Source: Candidatus Sulfopaludibacter sp. SbA3
Lineage (GTDB): Bacteria > Acidobacteriota > Terriglobia > Bryobacterales > Bryobacteraceae
NCBI GenBank assembly: GCA_945900935.1
Contig: CAMDKT010000133.1
Span: 1-11,261 of the forward strand
Direction of reading: 5' to 3'
Length of the DNA stretch: 11,261 nucleotides
Of the stretch, positions 1 through 6,875 are shown in pieces. The translations under genes and the position numbers were made by a program. A model generated the notes under the pieces. The model did not search any database, was not told where the DNA came from, and saw only the letters and a list, made by a program, of their open reading frames with translations. How positions within the stretch are numbered: the stretch's first letter is position 1; each line of letters begins with the position of its first letter.

Positions 1-1
1 C

Positions 2-790
2 ACCGGCTGCGAAACGCGCCTTGGAGATATTGTTCTGCGCCGCGGCTCCCGCTTGCGCTTTCCGCACATCGCCATGCTGGCCACAGTGGGCGCGGCAACG
101 GTGGATGTCTACCGCCGGCCGCGCGTGGCGATTTTGGCGACTGGCGACGAAATCGTCCCGGTGGAAACAGTCCCCCAAACGTTCGAAGTTCGCAATTCCA
201 ATTCCTGGGCGCTGGCGGCGCAAGTGGCGGCGGCGGGCGGGGTCCCGGTGATTTTGCCGGTCGCAGCCGATAGCCTGGAGGCGACAATTGCCGGGATTGA
301 ACAGGGACTGGAAGCCGATATGCTGTTGCTTTCCGGCGGCGTCTCCGCAGGCGAGTATGACTTCGTGGAAGCAGCGCTGGCCCGATGCGGTGCCGAGTTC
401 TTCTTCACACGTGTGAAGATCCGGCCCGGAGCGCCGTTAGTGTTCGGCCGCGCGCGCAACCGCTATTTCTTCGGGTTACCTGGCAATCCGCTGTCCACGG
501 CGGTTACTTTTGAAGTACTCGCTCGCGCGGCCATGGAATTGCTCGGAGGAGTAGCGGAGCCGATGTTGCCAATCGTTGAAGCCCGCATCACCCGGACACT
601 GCGCGAGAAAGGCGGTTTGACGCGATTCCTGCCGGCCTTTCTCGACAACGGCGGCGGTCGCGTCACGCCCATCGACTGGAAAGGCTCCTCCGACGTGCCG
701 GCGCTGGCGCGGTCGAACGCGTTCATTATCGCCGCGCCGGACCGGGAGTTATATGAAGAAGGGGAAGCCGTTTCGGTACTTCTGCAATGA
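2..790 (+). CDS. moeA: Molybdopterin molybdenumtransferase MoeA, C-terminal part (5' truncated by window edge)
   Basis: MoeA inserts molybdate into adenylylated molybdopterin, the last step of molybdenum cofactor synthesis, in the cytoplasm. The frame is open from base 2, so the gene starts upstream of the window; 262 codons are visible. The family signature SGGVSAGEYD lies at bases 332-361 and GLPGNP at 473-490; both belong to the MogA/MoeA-type molybdopterin-binding domain. VAILATGDE, just after the start of that domain, is also typical. The remaining roughly 90 residues match the small C-terminal beta-barrel domain (MoeA domain IV). A TTG at base 53 could be read as a start, but the protein clearly continues upstream with MoeA-like sequence (GDIVLRRGSRL), so it is internal. 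The TGA stop overlaps the moaC start as ATGA, suggesting translational coupling. Whether a linker or a second Moco gene lies upstream cannot be seen. Confidence 0.93.
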   Translation, partial: TGCETRLGDIVLRRGSRLRFPHIAMLATVGAATVDVYRRPRVAILATGDEIVPVETVPQTFEVRNSNSWALAAQVAAAGGVPVILPVAADSLEATIAGIEQGLEADMLLLSGGVSAGEYDFVEAALARCGAEFFFTRVKIRPGAPLVFGRARNRYFFGLPGNPLSTAVTFEVLARAAMELLGGVAEPMLPIVEARITRTLREKGGLTRFLPAFLDNGGGRVTPIDWKGSSDVPALARSNAFIIAAPDRELYEEGEAVSVLLQ

Positions 791-1281
791 AAGGCAAACT
801 AAGCCATTACGACGAAAAAGGCGAAGCGCGCATGGTGGATGTGTCGGCAAAGACGGCTACCCATCGCTCGGCCATTGCCCATGCCTTTGTCAGGATTCGC
901 CCCTCTGTTCTGGCCAAGCTGCCCGAAAATCCAAAAGGAGATCCGCTCGCGGTGGCTCGAATCGCCGGCATCATGGCCGCCAAACGCACCGCCGAGTGGA
1001 TCCCAATGTGCCATCCGCTCCCGCTGAGCCATGTTAATGTTGAATTGCGCGTGGAGAAAAACGGCGTTCGGATCACTGCGTCAGCGTCGACCGTTGGCCC
1101 GACGGGAGTGGAAATGGAAGCGCTCACCGCCGCCAGCGCCGCCGCGTTGACCGTGTACGATATGACCAAGGCGCTCGATAAATCGATCGAAATTCAGGAT
1201 ATTTACTTGCTCGAAAAAACCGGCGGGAAGAGCGGCGATTATCGCCGCGCCGCCGTTTCGAAACCCCGCAACGTCCGCTGA
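787..1281 (+). CDS. moaC: Cyclic pyranopterin monophosphate synthase MoaC
   Basis: MoaC acts after MoaA and converts 3',8-cyclo-7,8-dihydro-GTP into cyclic pyranopterin monophosphate, an early step of molybdenum cofactor synthesis; the family is a cytoplasmic hexamer. The 164-residue length matches the family (E. coli about 161). Strong landmarks are MVDVSAK (16-22), KGD (50-52), ARIAGIMAAKRT (57-68), the IPMCHPL loop (72-78), TGVEMEALTAAS (106-117) and YDMTKA (124-129), then GGKSGDY near the C-terminus. The catalytic residues known from E. coli MoaC correspond to Lys50, His76, Asp125 and Lys128, all present. No close Shine-Dalgarno sequence precedes the ATG; the 4-base overlap with the moeA stop suggests translation by re-initiation. 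Having moeA directly before moaC puts an early and a late enzyme of the same pathway in one transcription unit. Confidence 0.96.
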   Translation: MKGKLSHYDEKGEARMVDVSAKTATHRSAIAHAFVRIRPSVLAKLPENPKGDPLAVARIAGIMAAKRTAEWIPMCHPLPLSHVNVELRVEKNGVRITASASTVGPTGVEMEALTAASAAALTVYDMTKALDKSIEIQDIYLLEKTGGKSGDYRRAAVSKPRNVR

Positions 1282-1293
1282 CATCCCAATACT

Positions 1294-2382
1294 ATGAGCC
1301 TCACTCGCCGATTGTTTACCTCCGCCGCCCTTACGCTGCCGGCCTTCGCGCAAAAGCCGGCGGACAAGGCTCCGCCCGAGTCTGAAGAAGACCTGCCTCG
1401 ATTCATTGCCTATTCCCGCCAGGTCATCGCGCCCACCACGGTGACCGACCGCGACGGGAAGTACGTGAACGGGTTGCAACCGCACGAATTCCGGCTGGTT
1501 GATCGCGGCAAAGTGCAGAAAATAACGGTGGAAAGCGCGACGCAGCCGCTCTCGCTGGTGGTGTGCGTGCAGTCGAACAACACCGTGGAATCCGTTTTGC
1601 CGAATATCAAGAAGATCGGGCCGTTGCTGGAAGGGACAATCCTGGGCGAGCACGGGCAGGCCGCCATCGTGGCGTTTGATCACCGCATCCGGGTGATGCA
1701 GGAATGGACGCGCGATGGCGACGCAATCGCGAAATCGTTGAATAAGATCAATGCAGGCTCGACCACCAGCGCCATGACCGACGCCGTTCTTCACGCCGCG
1801 CGGATGCTGAAGAACCGGCCAGCGAATCACCGGAAGGTAATTCTGTTGATCGCTGAAACGCGCGACAAAGGCAGCGAAGGCAAGACGCGTCAGGCCCTGC
1901 TCGATTTGCAGTTCGGTAATATTGTGCTGTTTTCTCTGAATATCAACCGGCTGGTGACCAGCCTGCTGACGAAACAGCCGCCGCCGCGGCCGCCGGCGAT
2001 TCCGTCCAGCGCGCGGCATACCGTAGCGGGGGCGCTGAATACACCGGAGGCGATGAACGCCTACACGGGCCATTACAGCGGCAACGTCCTGCCATTGGTG
2101 GTGGAAGTGTTCCGCCAGGCAAAGAGCATCTTTATCGACAACCAGTTGGAAGCCTATACGAAAACCACTGGCGGCGTGGAACGTTCGTTCCTGACGTACA
2201 GGGATCTGGAACGCACCGTTATCGACATCGGCGAAGAATTACAGAGCCAGTATATGATCAGCTATTCGCCGTCAAACACCGACGAGGGCGGGTACCACGA
2301 GATCGGTGTGGAAGTACTGCGGAGCGGGTTGAAAGTGCGCACAAGGCCCGGGTATTGGATGGCGGCCGTTCCGAATCAGTGA
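1294..2382 (+). CDS. Exported VWFA-related protein of the acidobacterial type, degenerate MIDAS
   Basis: A 362-residue predicted exported protein resembling the VWFA-related acidobacterial family (I recall TIGR03436; not searched). The N-terminus MSLTRRLFTSAALTLPAFA has a TRRxF motif close to a twin-arginine signal, with likely cleavage after Ala19. Residues 45-80 (VTDRDGKYVNGLQPHEFRLVD) are the beta-rich segment usual before the VWA domain. The VWA-like domain spans about 86-225. The canonical DxSxS metal site is replaced by CVQSNN (91-96) and the late DG motif by AETRD (187-191), while the middle TD (162-163) remains, so divalent-metal ligand binding is doubtful. A Pro-rich stretch (229-236) follows; the C-terminal region ends with SYSP...GYHEIGVEVLRSGLKVRTRPGYW, a common family ending. 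The molecular role is unknown. It starts 12 bases after moaC without a clear Shine-Dalgarno, so it may share that transcript. Its stop overlaps the convergent coxD by 7 bases. Confidence 0.85.
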   Translation: MSLTRRLFTSAALTLPAFAQKPADKAPPESEEDLPRFIAYSRQVIAPTTVTDRDGKYVNGLQPHEFRLVDRGKVQKITVESATQPLSLVVCVQSNNTVESVLPNIKKIGPLLEGTILGEHGQAAIVAFDHRIRVMQEWTRDGDAIAKSLNKINAGSTTSAMTDAVLHAARMLKNRPANHRKVILLIAETRDKGSEGKTRQALLDLQFGNIVLFSLNINRLVTSLLTKQPPPRPPAIPSSARHTVAGALNTPEAMNAYTGHYSGNVLPLVVEVFRQAKSIFIDNQLEAYTKTTGGVERSFLTYRDLERTVIDIGEELQSQYMISYSPSNTDEGGYHEIGVEVLRSGLKVRTRPGYWMAAVPNQ

Positions 2383-2777
2383 GCGGGGGCGTGTTCGGCC
2401 GCGGCGGGCGGGGCAGCAGGAGCAGCGCCGTTCGCCGGAGCCTGTTTTTGTGCGGCCGGCTGAGCCTGTATGCGGAGTCCATAGGGCACCACTCTGTCGC
2501 GCGACTGGATGTCAATCAGCGGGAAAAGCAGGAAGATGCCGAGGAATATCAGCGAGCTGACGAAAATGATCGCGTTAATCGGCGGATCGTGCCGGAGATG
2601 CATGAAAAACATTGCCACGAGCGTTGCCTTAACAGTCGCGATCAATACTGCAATGATTAGGTTGAAAGGGCCGAAGTCCACGTAGGCGGCGCCAACAGTG
2701 ACAGCGGTCAGGCACAGAAGCGCCCCCAGAATAATCAAGTAGATGCTCGAAGAAGAAGAGTGTGCGTGTTCGCTCAT
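2376..2777 (-). CDS. coxD: Cytochrome c oxidase subunit IV (prokaryotic type, CoxD/CtaF)
   Basis: Small membrane subunit of the caa3-type oxidase, thought to stabilise the complex; it holds no redox centre. The 133 residues contain three hydrophobic helices (about 12-32, 37-60, 69-88). The segment ATVKATLVAMFFMHLRHD (47-64), with Lys and His inside and after the second helix, is the hallmark of prokaryotic subunit IV. The protein is longer than the usual 95-115 residues because of an Ala/Pro/Gln-rich tail (about 106-133) ending in EHAPAH. The N-terminus has an EHAH-Ser5 stretch. It starts 7 bases after the coxC stop, with AGGA overlapping that stop at a good distance. It is the last gene of the minus-strand run; no terminator hairpin is visible, and its last codons overlap the convergent VWFA gene. 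Confidence 0.9.
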   Translation of the reverse strand: MSEHAHSSSSSIYLIILGALLCLTAVTVGAAYVDFGPFNLIIAVLIATVKATLVAMFFMHLRHDPPINAIIFVSSLIFLGIFLLFPLIDIQSRDRVVPYGLRIQAQPAAQKQAPANGAAPAAPPAAAEHAPAH

Positions 2778-2784
2778 ATTTGTC

Positions 2785-3462
2785 CTAGCTGACCAGATAC
2801 AGAAGCGGGAATAGATAAATCCAGATCAAATCGACCAAGTGCCAGTACAGGCCGACCAGGTCCACCGGGGTGTAGTAGGCGCTGCTGAACTCACCGCTTT
2901 TTGCGCGGATCATGATCCAAATGATTAGCCCCATACCTACTAAGACGTGGAAACCGTGGAGGCCCGTCATGGCAAAGTAGAAACCAAAGAACATCGCCTG
3001 CTGCGGCGGGCCGCCGCCTTGGTAGGAGAACAATCGCCCGGGGAGCAGCCCGTCATGAAATTTGTGCGCGTACTCGAAGTACTTGACGACAAGGAAGCCT
3101 CCGGCGAATCCGAGGGTTAAGAATAGATTCCACAGCGTCTTGCTCTTGTTATTCGTGGAGGCCGAATGCACGGCCATCACCATTGTGTAGCTGGAAACCA
3201 ACAGGAACACCGTGTTAACGGCGCCCATGATGCGGTCCAGATGGTGGTGACCCGCCACCCAGGCCTCTGGGTAGAGGCTCTGCATCAGGCCGTAGCCAAC
3301 AAAGAGCCCGCCAAACATCAGGATTTCGGTGGCTAGCAGGAGCCACATGCCCAACTTCGACGTGCTGAACTGCTGTTCGGCGTTAACAAAATGATGCTGG
3401 CGGAATGCGGGCTCCGCGCTGTGCGCGGCGGCATGATCGGCTATGGGGGTTTCGGCGCTCAT
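2785..3462 (-). CDS. coxC: Cytochrome c oxidase subunit III (CoxC/CtaE)
   Basis: Subunit III of the haem-copper oxygen reductase, an inner-membrane protein that supports CoxA stability and proton uptake and carries no metal. The 225 residues show about five helices (37-59, 79-99, 109-127, 156-184, 203-223), as expected for bacterial five-helix versions. Hallmarks are KLGMWLLLATEILMFGGLF (36-54) with the conserved membrane Glu46, FAMTGLHGFHVLVG (163-176) and the terminal YWHLVDLIWIYLFPLLYL (206-223). The N-terminal 25 residues are His/Ala-rich (ADHAAAHSAEPAFRQHH) and probably cytoplasmic. It begins 2 bases after the coxA stop; an AAGGGA about 11 bases upstream of the ATG, inside the end of coxA, is the likely ribosome site. 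Position between coxA and coxD fits the usual BACD order. Confidence 0.95.
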   Translation of the reverse strand: MSAETPIADHAAAHSAEPAFRQHHFVNAEQQFSTSKLGMWLLLATEILMFGGLFVGYGLMQSLYPEAWVAGHHHLDRIMGAVNTVFLLVSSYTMVMAVHSASTNNKSKTLWNLFLTLGFAGGFLVVKYFEYAHKFHDGLLPGRLFSYQGGGPPQQAMFFGFYFAMTGLHGFHVLVGMGLIIWIMIRAKSGEFSSAYYTPVDLVGLYWHLVDLIWIYLFPLLYLVS

Positions 3463-3464
3463 GC

Positions 3465-5114
3465 TTAGTGATGTCCCTTCACGGACGGCTCAAACGGCCT
3501 GTAGTAATCGTACGGTTCGGTCGTAATCACCGGAACTTCGTGGAAATTGTGGGTGATGGGAGGCGAGGGGATCTGCCATTCCAGCGTCCGGGCATGCCAC
3601 GGATTGGCCGGCGCGTCCATCTTCTTCCGCAGGGAAGCGAAAAGGTAGCCGGCCATGATCAGGAAGCCCAGGCCTAAAATCCAGGAGCCCACGGTCGAAA
3701 CTTGGTGCAAAAACGTGAATTCGGGAAGGTAGTTGTAATAGCGGCGCGGCATGCCGCGGCTGCCCATCAGGAACTGGGGCAAAAACGTCGTGTTAAAACC
3801 GATGAAAATAAGGATCGCCGAAACGCGCGCCGCGCTCTCGTTGTACATGCGGCCAAACATTTTCGGCCACCAATAGTGCAGGCCACCCAGGAACGCGATG
3901 ACCGTCGAACCCATCATTACGTAGTGAAAATGGGCGACAACGAAGTAGGTGTCGTGTAGATGAATGTCCACCGACATGGCGCCCAGGAAGATACCGGTCA
4001 GTCCGCCAATGCCAAACAGAATCAGGAACATCAGGGCGTACAGCATCGGTGCCGCGAGCGAAATCGACCCCTTGTACATGGTCGTGATCCAGTTAAACAC
4101 TTTGATCGCCGACGGGATGCCCACCAGGAATGTCAGGAACGAGAAGATCGCCCCGGCCAGTTGCGATTGGCCGCTGGTGAACATGTGGTGGCCCCAAACG
4201 ACGAAGCTGACGATGGCAATCGCCACTGACGAGAACGCCGTTGCCTTGTAACCGAAGAACGTCTTCTGCGACATTGCGGGAACGATTTCAGAGATGATCG
4301 CCATTCCCGGCAGGATCATGATGTACACGGCGGGGTGCGAATAGAACCAGAAGAAATGCTGGAAAAGCACCGGATCCCCACCCAGTTTTGGATCGAATAC
4401 GCCGACACCGAACGCCCGCTCCATGATTAGCAGCAGGAGCGTGATCGCCAGAACCGGGGTGGCGAGCACCTGAATGATCGCGGTCGAATAAATCCCCCAG
4501 ATAAAGAGCGGCATTTTGAACCAGCCCATGCCCGGAGCGCGGAGCTTATGCACCGTTGCAATGAAGTTCAAACCAGTCAGAATTGACGAGAATCCGAGCA
4601 CGAACGCCGCGAATGTCATCAGCGCCACCGAACCGTCGGTCGTCGTCGAATACGGGGTGTAGAAGGTCCAGCCTGTATCCACGCCGCCGGTGACCATCGC
4701 GGTCACCGCGATCAGCGCGCCGGTGATGTAGATCCAGAAACTCGCCAGATTCAGGCGGGGGAACGCCACGTCCTTGGCTCCCAGCATGATTGGCAAAACG
4801 AAGTTGCCCAAGGCCGCCGGAATGGACGGAATGATGAACAGGAACACCATGATGGCCCCATGGAGGGTGAAGGCTTTGTTGTACTGCTCCGCATCCATAA
4901 TAGTGTGGCCCGGCGCGAACAACTCCAGCCGAACCAGCAGCGCGAAGACGCCGCCCAGAAAGAACATGAACAGAATCGACCAGAGATACATCACGCCCAA
5001 TTTTTTGTGGTCAACCGTGGTCAGCCACGATAGCAATGACCCGTCGTGCAGATAGTCGACGTCGTGATGTTCGACGTGGGTCTGCGCTTTCGGTGTTGTA
5101 AGTGTATCAGCCAT
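3465..5114 (-). CDS. coxA: Cytochrome c oxidase subunit I, A2-type haem-copper oxygen reductase (CoxA/CtaD)
   Basis: Catalytic subunit that reduces oxygen to water at a haem a3/CuB centre and pumps protons across the inner membrane. The 549 residues and about twelve helices match the family. Visible ligands: His85 (TLHGAIMVF) and His397 for low-spin haem a, His395 for haem a3 (AHFHYVMMG), and His260, His309 and His310 for CuB, with Tyr264 as the cross-linked tyrosine. K-channel residues correspond to Ser335 and Lys338 (IPSAIKVF). Asp115 (GAKDVAFPR) marks the D-channel entrance. The motif at 258-264 is YSHPAVY, where classic A1 enzymes have GHPEVY; Tyr-Ser replacing Glu is the accepted signature of A2-type enzymes such as Rhodothermus and Thermus caa3. 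The N-terminus is His-rich and the C-terminus ends in HH. It starts 8 bases after coxB behind a G-rich AGGGGGG site. Confidence 0.97.
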   Translation of the reverse strand: MADTLTTPKAQTHVEHHDVDYLHDGSLLSWLTTVDHKKLGVMYLWSILFMFFLGGVFALLVRLELFAPGHTIMDAEQYNKAFTLHGAIMVFLFIIPSIPAALGNFVLPIMLGAKDVAFPRLNLASFWIYITGALIAVTAMVTGGVDTGWTFYTPYSTTTDGSVALMTFAAFVLGFSSILTGLNFIATVHKLRAPGMGWFKMPLFIWGIYSTAIIQVLATPVLAITLLLLIMERAFGVGVFDPKLGGDPVLFQHFFWFYSHPAVYIMILPGMAIISEIVPAMSQKTFFGYKATAFSSVAIAIVSFVVWGHHMFTSGQSQLAGAIFSFLTFLVGIPSAIKVFNWITTMYKGSISLAAPMLYALMFLILFGIGGLTGIFLGAMSVDIHLHDTYFVVAHFHYVMMGSTVIAFLGGLHYWWPKMFGRMYNESAARVSAILIFIGFNTTFLPQFLMGSRGMPRRYYNYLPEFTFLHQVSTVGSWILGLGFLIMAGYLFASLRKKMDAPANPWHARTLEWQIPSPPITHNFHEVPVITTEPYDYYRPFEPSVKGHH

Positions 5115-5122
5115 GTGCCCCC

Positions 5123-6064
5123 CTACTTCAATTCCTTGATATAGGCAATTACGCCCTTAATCTCGATTTCGCGCAGCAATCCCTGAAAGGTGGGCATGAC
5201 GGGCTCGAAGCCGGCGACCACCTTCGCCTGCGGATTTAAAATCGATTCGCGAATGTAGTTCTCGTCGACAACAATGGTGCTGCCGTCCGTGAACTTCTCC
5301 GTGCGCCCAAAAAGGCCTTTGAAACTTGGGCCTTCGCCTTTTTTCCCGTCAACGGTATGGCAGGAGTTGCAGCCCTTCATTTCCCAAACCATTTTGCCCA
5401 AATCAGCGGGCTTCATCTTGTAGAGCTCTTCGTCGCCCTTTTCCAGCCATTCGGCGTATTTCTCCGGGGAGTCGACGAACAGGTCGGCCATCATGCCTGA
5501 ATGGTCCTTGCCGCAATACTCGGCGCAAAAAACCTGGTGCTTGCCCGGGACCGTCGCGGTAAAGTTGATGTCCACGTAGCGGCCGGGGATAATGTCGGTT
5601 TTCGTGCGCAAGACGGGAATAAAGAAGGCGTGCAGCACATCTTCACTCGTCAGGATCAGCCGGATCGGCTTGTTCACCGGCACGTGTAGAGACCGGATCG
5701 ACCGGGTGCCGTCGGGATACTCAAACGTCCAGCTCCACTTCTTACCCGTGACGTGAATTTCCAAGGAGTCATTCGGGGCAACGCTGGCCGCCGCGTAATC
5801 ATTGAACCCCCAGAAAAACACACCGATCACCAGGATCAGGGGGATGATGCTCCAAGCCAGTTCGAGCGCCAGATTGTGCTGGAAGTTGATAGTCAGGACC
5901 CCTTCCTTTTTGCGCTTGTACTTCCACGCAAAAGCCACGGTGAGGTAACAAATTGAGACGAAAAAGGCCATCGTCAGCCAAAAGATGAACATGTACAAAT
6001 TGTCAACTTTGGCCGCGTGCTCACTGGCCTGCATCGGCATCATCCAATCTCGAAACCAATTCAT
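5123..6064 (-). CDS. coxB: Cytochrome c oxidase subunit II with fused cytochrome c domain (caa3 type, CoxB/CtaC)
   Basis: Electron-entry subunit: it takes electrons through a fused cytochrome c and its CuA centre and feeds CoxA. The 313 residues begin with two membrane helices (about 23-47 and 66-88). The periplasmic cupredoxin domain (about 100-200) has all CuA ligands: His145, then Cys180, Glu182, Cys184, His188 and Met191 in CAEYCGKDHSGMM. The C-terminal cytochrome c domain (about 215-313) has CNSCH (232-236) and a probable axial Met290 in PVMPTFQG. This fusion defines a caa3-type enzyme. LELAWSIIP at the second helix is a further subunit II landmark. No separate cleavable signal is evident; the first helix likely acts as an anchor. 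It starts 10 bases after the SCO gene with a well-placed AAGGA site. ActE, encoded upstream, is the likely electron donor. Confidence 0.97.
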   Translation of the reverse strand: MNWFRDWMMPMQASEHAAKVDNLYMFIFWLTMAFFVSICYLTVAFAWKYKRKKEGVLTINFQHNLALELAWSIIPLILVIGVFFWGFNDYAAASVAPNDSLEIHVTGKKWSWTFEYPDGTRSIRSLHVPVNKPIRLILTSEDVLHAFFIPVLRTKTDIIPGRYVDINFTATVPGKHQVFCAEYCGKDHSGMMADLFVDSPEKYAEWLEKGDEELYKMKPADLGKMVWEMKGCNSCHTVDGKKGEGPSFKGLFGRTEKFTDGSTIVVDENYIRESILNPQAKVVAGFEPVMPTFQGLLREIEIKGVIAYIKELK

Positions 6065-6071
6065 AGTGCCG

Positions 6072-6076
6072 TCCTT
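6072..6076 (-). promoter_or_regulatory. Ribosome binding site of coxB
   Basis: AAGGA on the minus strand, seven bases before the coxB ATG and overlapping the TAA stop of the SCO gene. It is among the clearest Shine-Dalgarno matches in the run and supports the chosen coxB start. Confidence 0.7.
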
Positions 6077-6866
6077 AAGAATACTGCTCCCGATCCCGCC
6101 GCCACAGCCTCATTAGCGTGACGCCAAGAATCAAAACCGTCATGGCCCCGCCGGCGCGCATGATGTTCCTCGCGGTCATCACATAGCTTCGCGCGTTGGG
6201 ATCGTACTGGAAGCAGTACAACAACATCTGCTCCATTTTCGTGCCTTGCATCCGGCCTTGCGCGGCTTCGGTCAATCCGAGCCGCAAATCAAATGCCTTG
6301 TATTTAATTCCGTAGAGGTACCGCGCCACTTTGCCGTCGGGCGTCAACATGATTAACGCGGCCGAATGCGCGTACTGCTGGCGGGTCTTATCCCAGCGAT
6401 ACTTGTAGCCCACTTGGTTGGCAAGTTTCCGGGCGCTGTCATTGTTGTCCGAAAAAAAATGCCAGCCCGGCGCCGGGCGATCAAAACTCGCCAAATACGC
6501 CTGCTTCTTCGCGGCCGCCAATTCATGCGTTTCGCGCGGATCGAAGCTGATCGTGAGGATTTCGTACTCTTTCCCAGGCGTCCAACTTAGCTCCCGAATG
6601 CTCGATGTCACTCCGTTCAGAACCATCGAACAAAGCATGGGACAGGAGTAATAGACGAAATTGAGAATCACCGGGCGGCCTTGATTCAGGTAGGAACGCA
6701 ACGGTACCGGACGTCCATTCTCGGCCACAAACTCTAACGAACCATCGACAACGGTTCCCAGTTTTTCATCCACGCCCACTTCCTCAAGTTCGCGTGGCGT
6801 TTTGTTGATCTGGGCCGAGGCTATCGTCCCGGCCGCCAACAACAAACTGAGAATGGTGCGTATCAT
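6075..6866 (-). CDS. SCO1/SenC/PrrC-family copper chaperone with C-terminal membrane anchor
   Basis: SCO proteins are periplasmic thioredoxin-fold factors that deliver copper to, or keep reduced the cysteines of, the CuA site in oxidase subunit II. The 263 residues start with a probable cleavable signal (MIRTILSLLLAAGTIASA, cut near residue 18). The thioredoxin-like domain covers about 35-205. The copper-binding CxxxC is Cys75-Pro-Met-Leu-Cys79 in VYYSCPMLC, with the third ligand His167 (QYAHSAALIMLTPDG). TISFDPRET (105-113) is also typical. Unlike the common N-terminally anchored form, there is a hydrophobic helix at about 236-253 followed by RLWRRDRE, so the protein is probably anchored at its C-terminus. 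It sits immediately before coxB, matching the CuA assembly role. It starts 9 bases after the upstream gene with no strong Shine-Dalgarno, so coupling is likely. A symbol is withheld because naming varies. Confidence 0.92.
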   Translation of the reverse strand: MIRTILSLLLAAGTIASAQINKTPRELEEVGVDEKLGTVVDGSLEFVAENGRPVPLRSYLNQGRPVILNFVYYSCPMLCSMVLNGVTSSIRELSWTPGKEYEILTISFDPRETHELAAAKKQAYLASFDRPAPGWHFFSDNNDSARKLANQVGYKYRWDKTRQQYAHSAALIMLTPDGKVARYLYGIKYKAFDLRLGLTEAAQGRMQGTKMEQMLLYCFQYDPNARSYVMTARNIMRAGGAMTVLILGVTLMRLWRRDREQYS

Positions 6867-6875
6867 GCGTGGTGC

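Noticed and set aside
53..790. TTG at base 53 as the moeA start
   Set aside because: In-frame sequence upstream to the window edge still reads as MoeA, so the gene is simply cut by the edge.
1337..1363. Short GC-rich inverted repeat (CCGGC ... GCCGG) early in the VWFA gene
   Set aside because: Only about five base pairs, in the signal-peptide coding region, without a T tract; expected by chance in this composition.
1081..2073. Long minus-strand open frame of 330 codons antisense to moaC and the VWFA gene
   Set aside because: Arg-rich, no recognisable domain, and fully opposite two well-supported genes; typical shadow frame in G+C-rich DNA.
2370..2420. Possible bidirectional terminator at the convergent gene ends
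   Set aside because: The sequence is G+C-rich but I find no clear stem followed by a T run on either strand.
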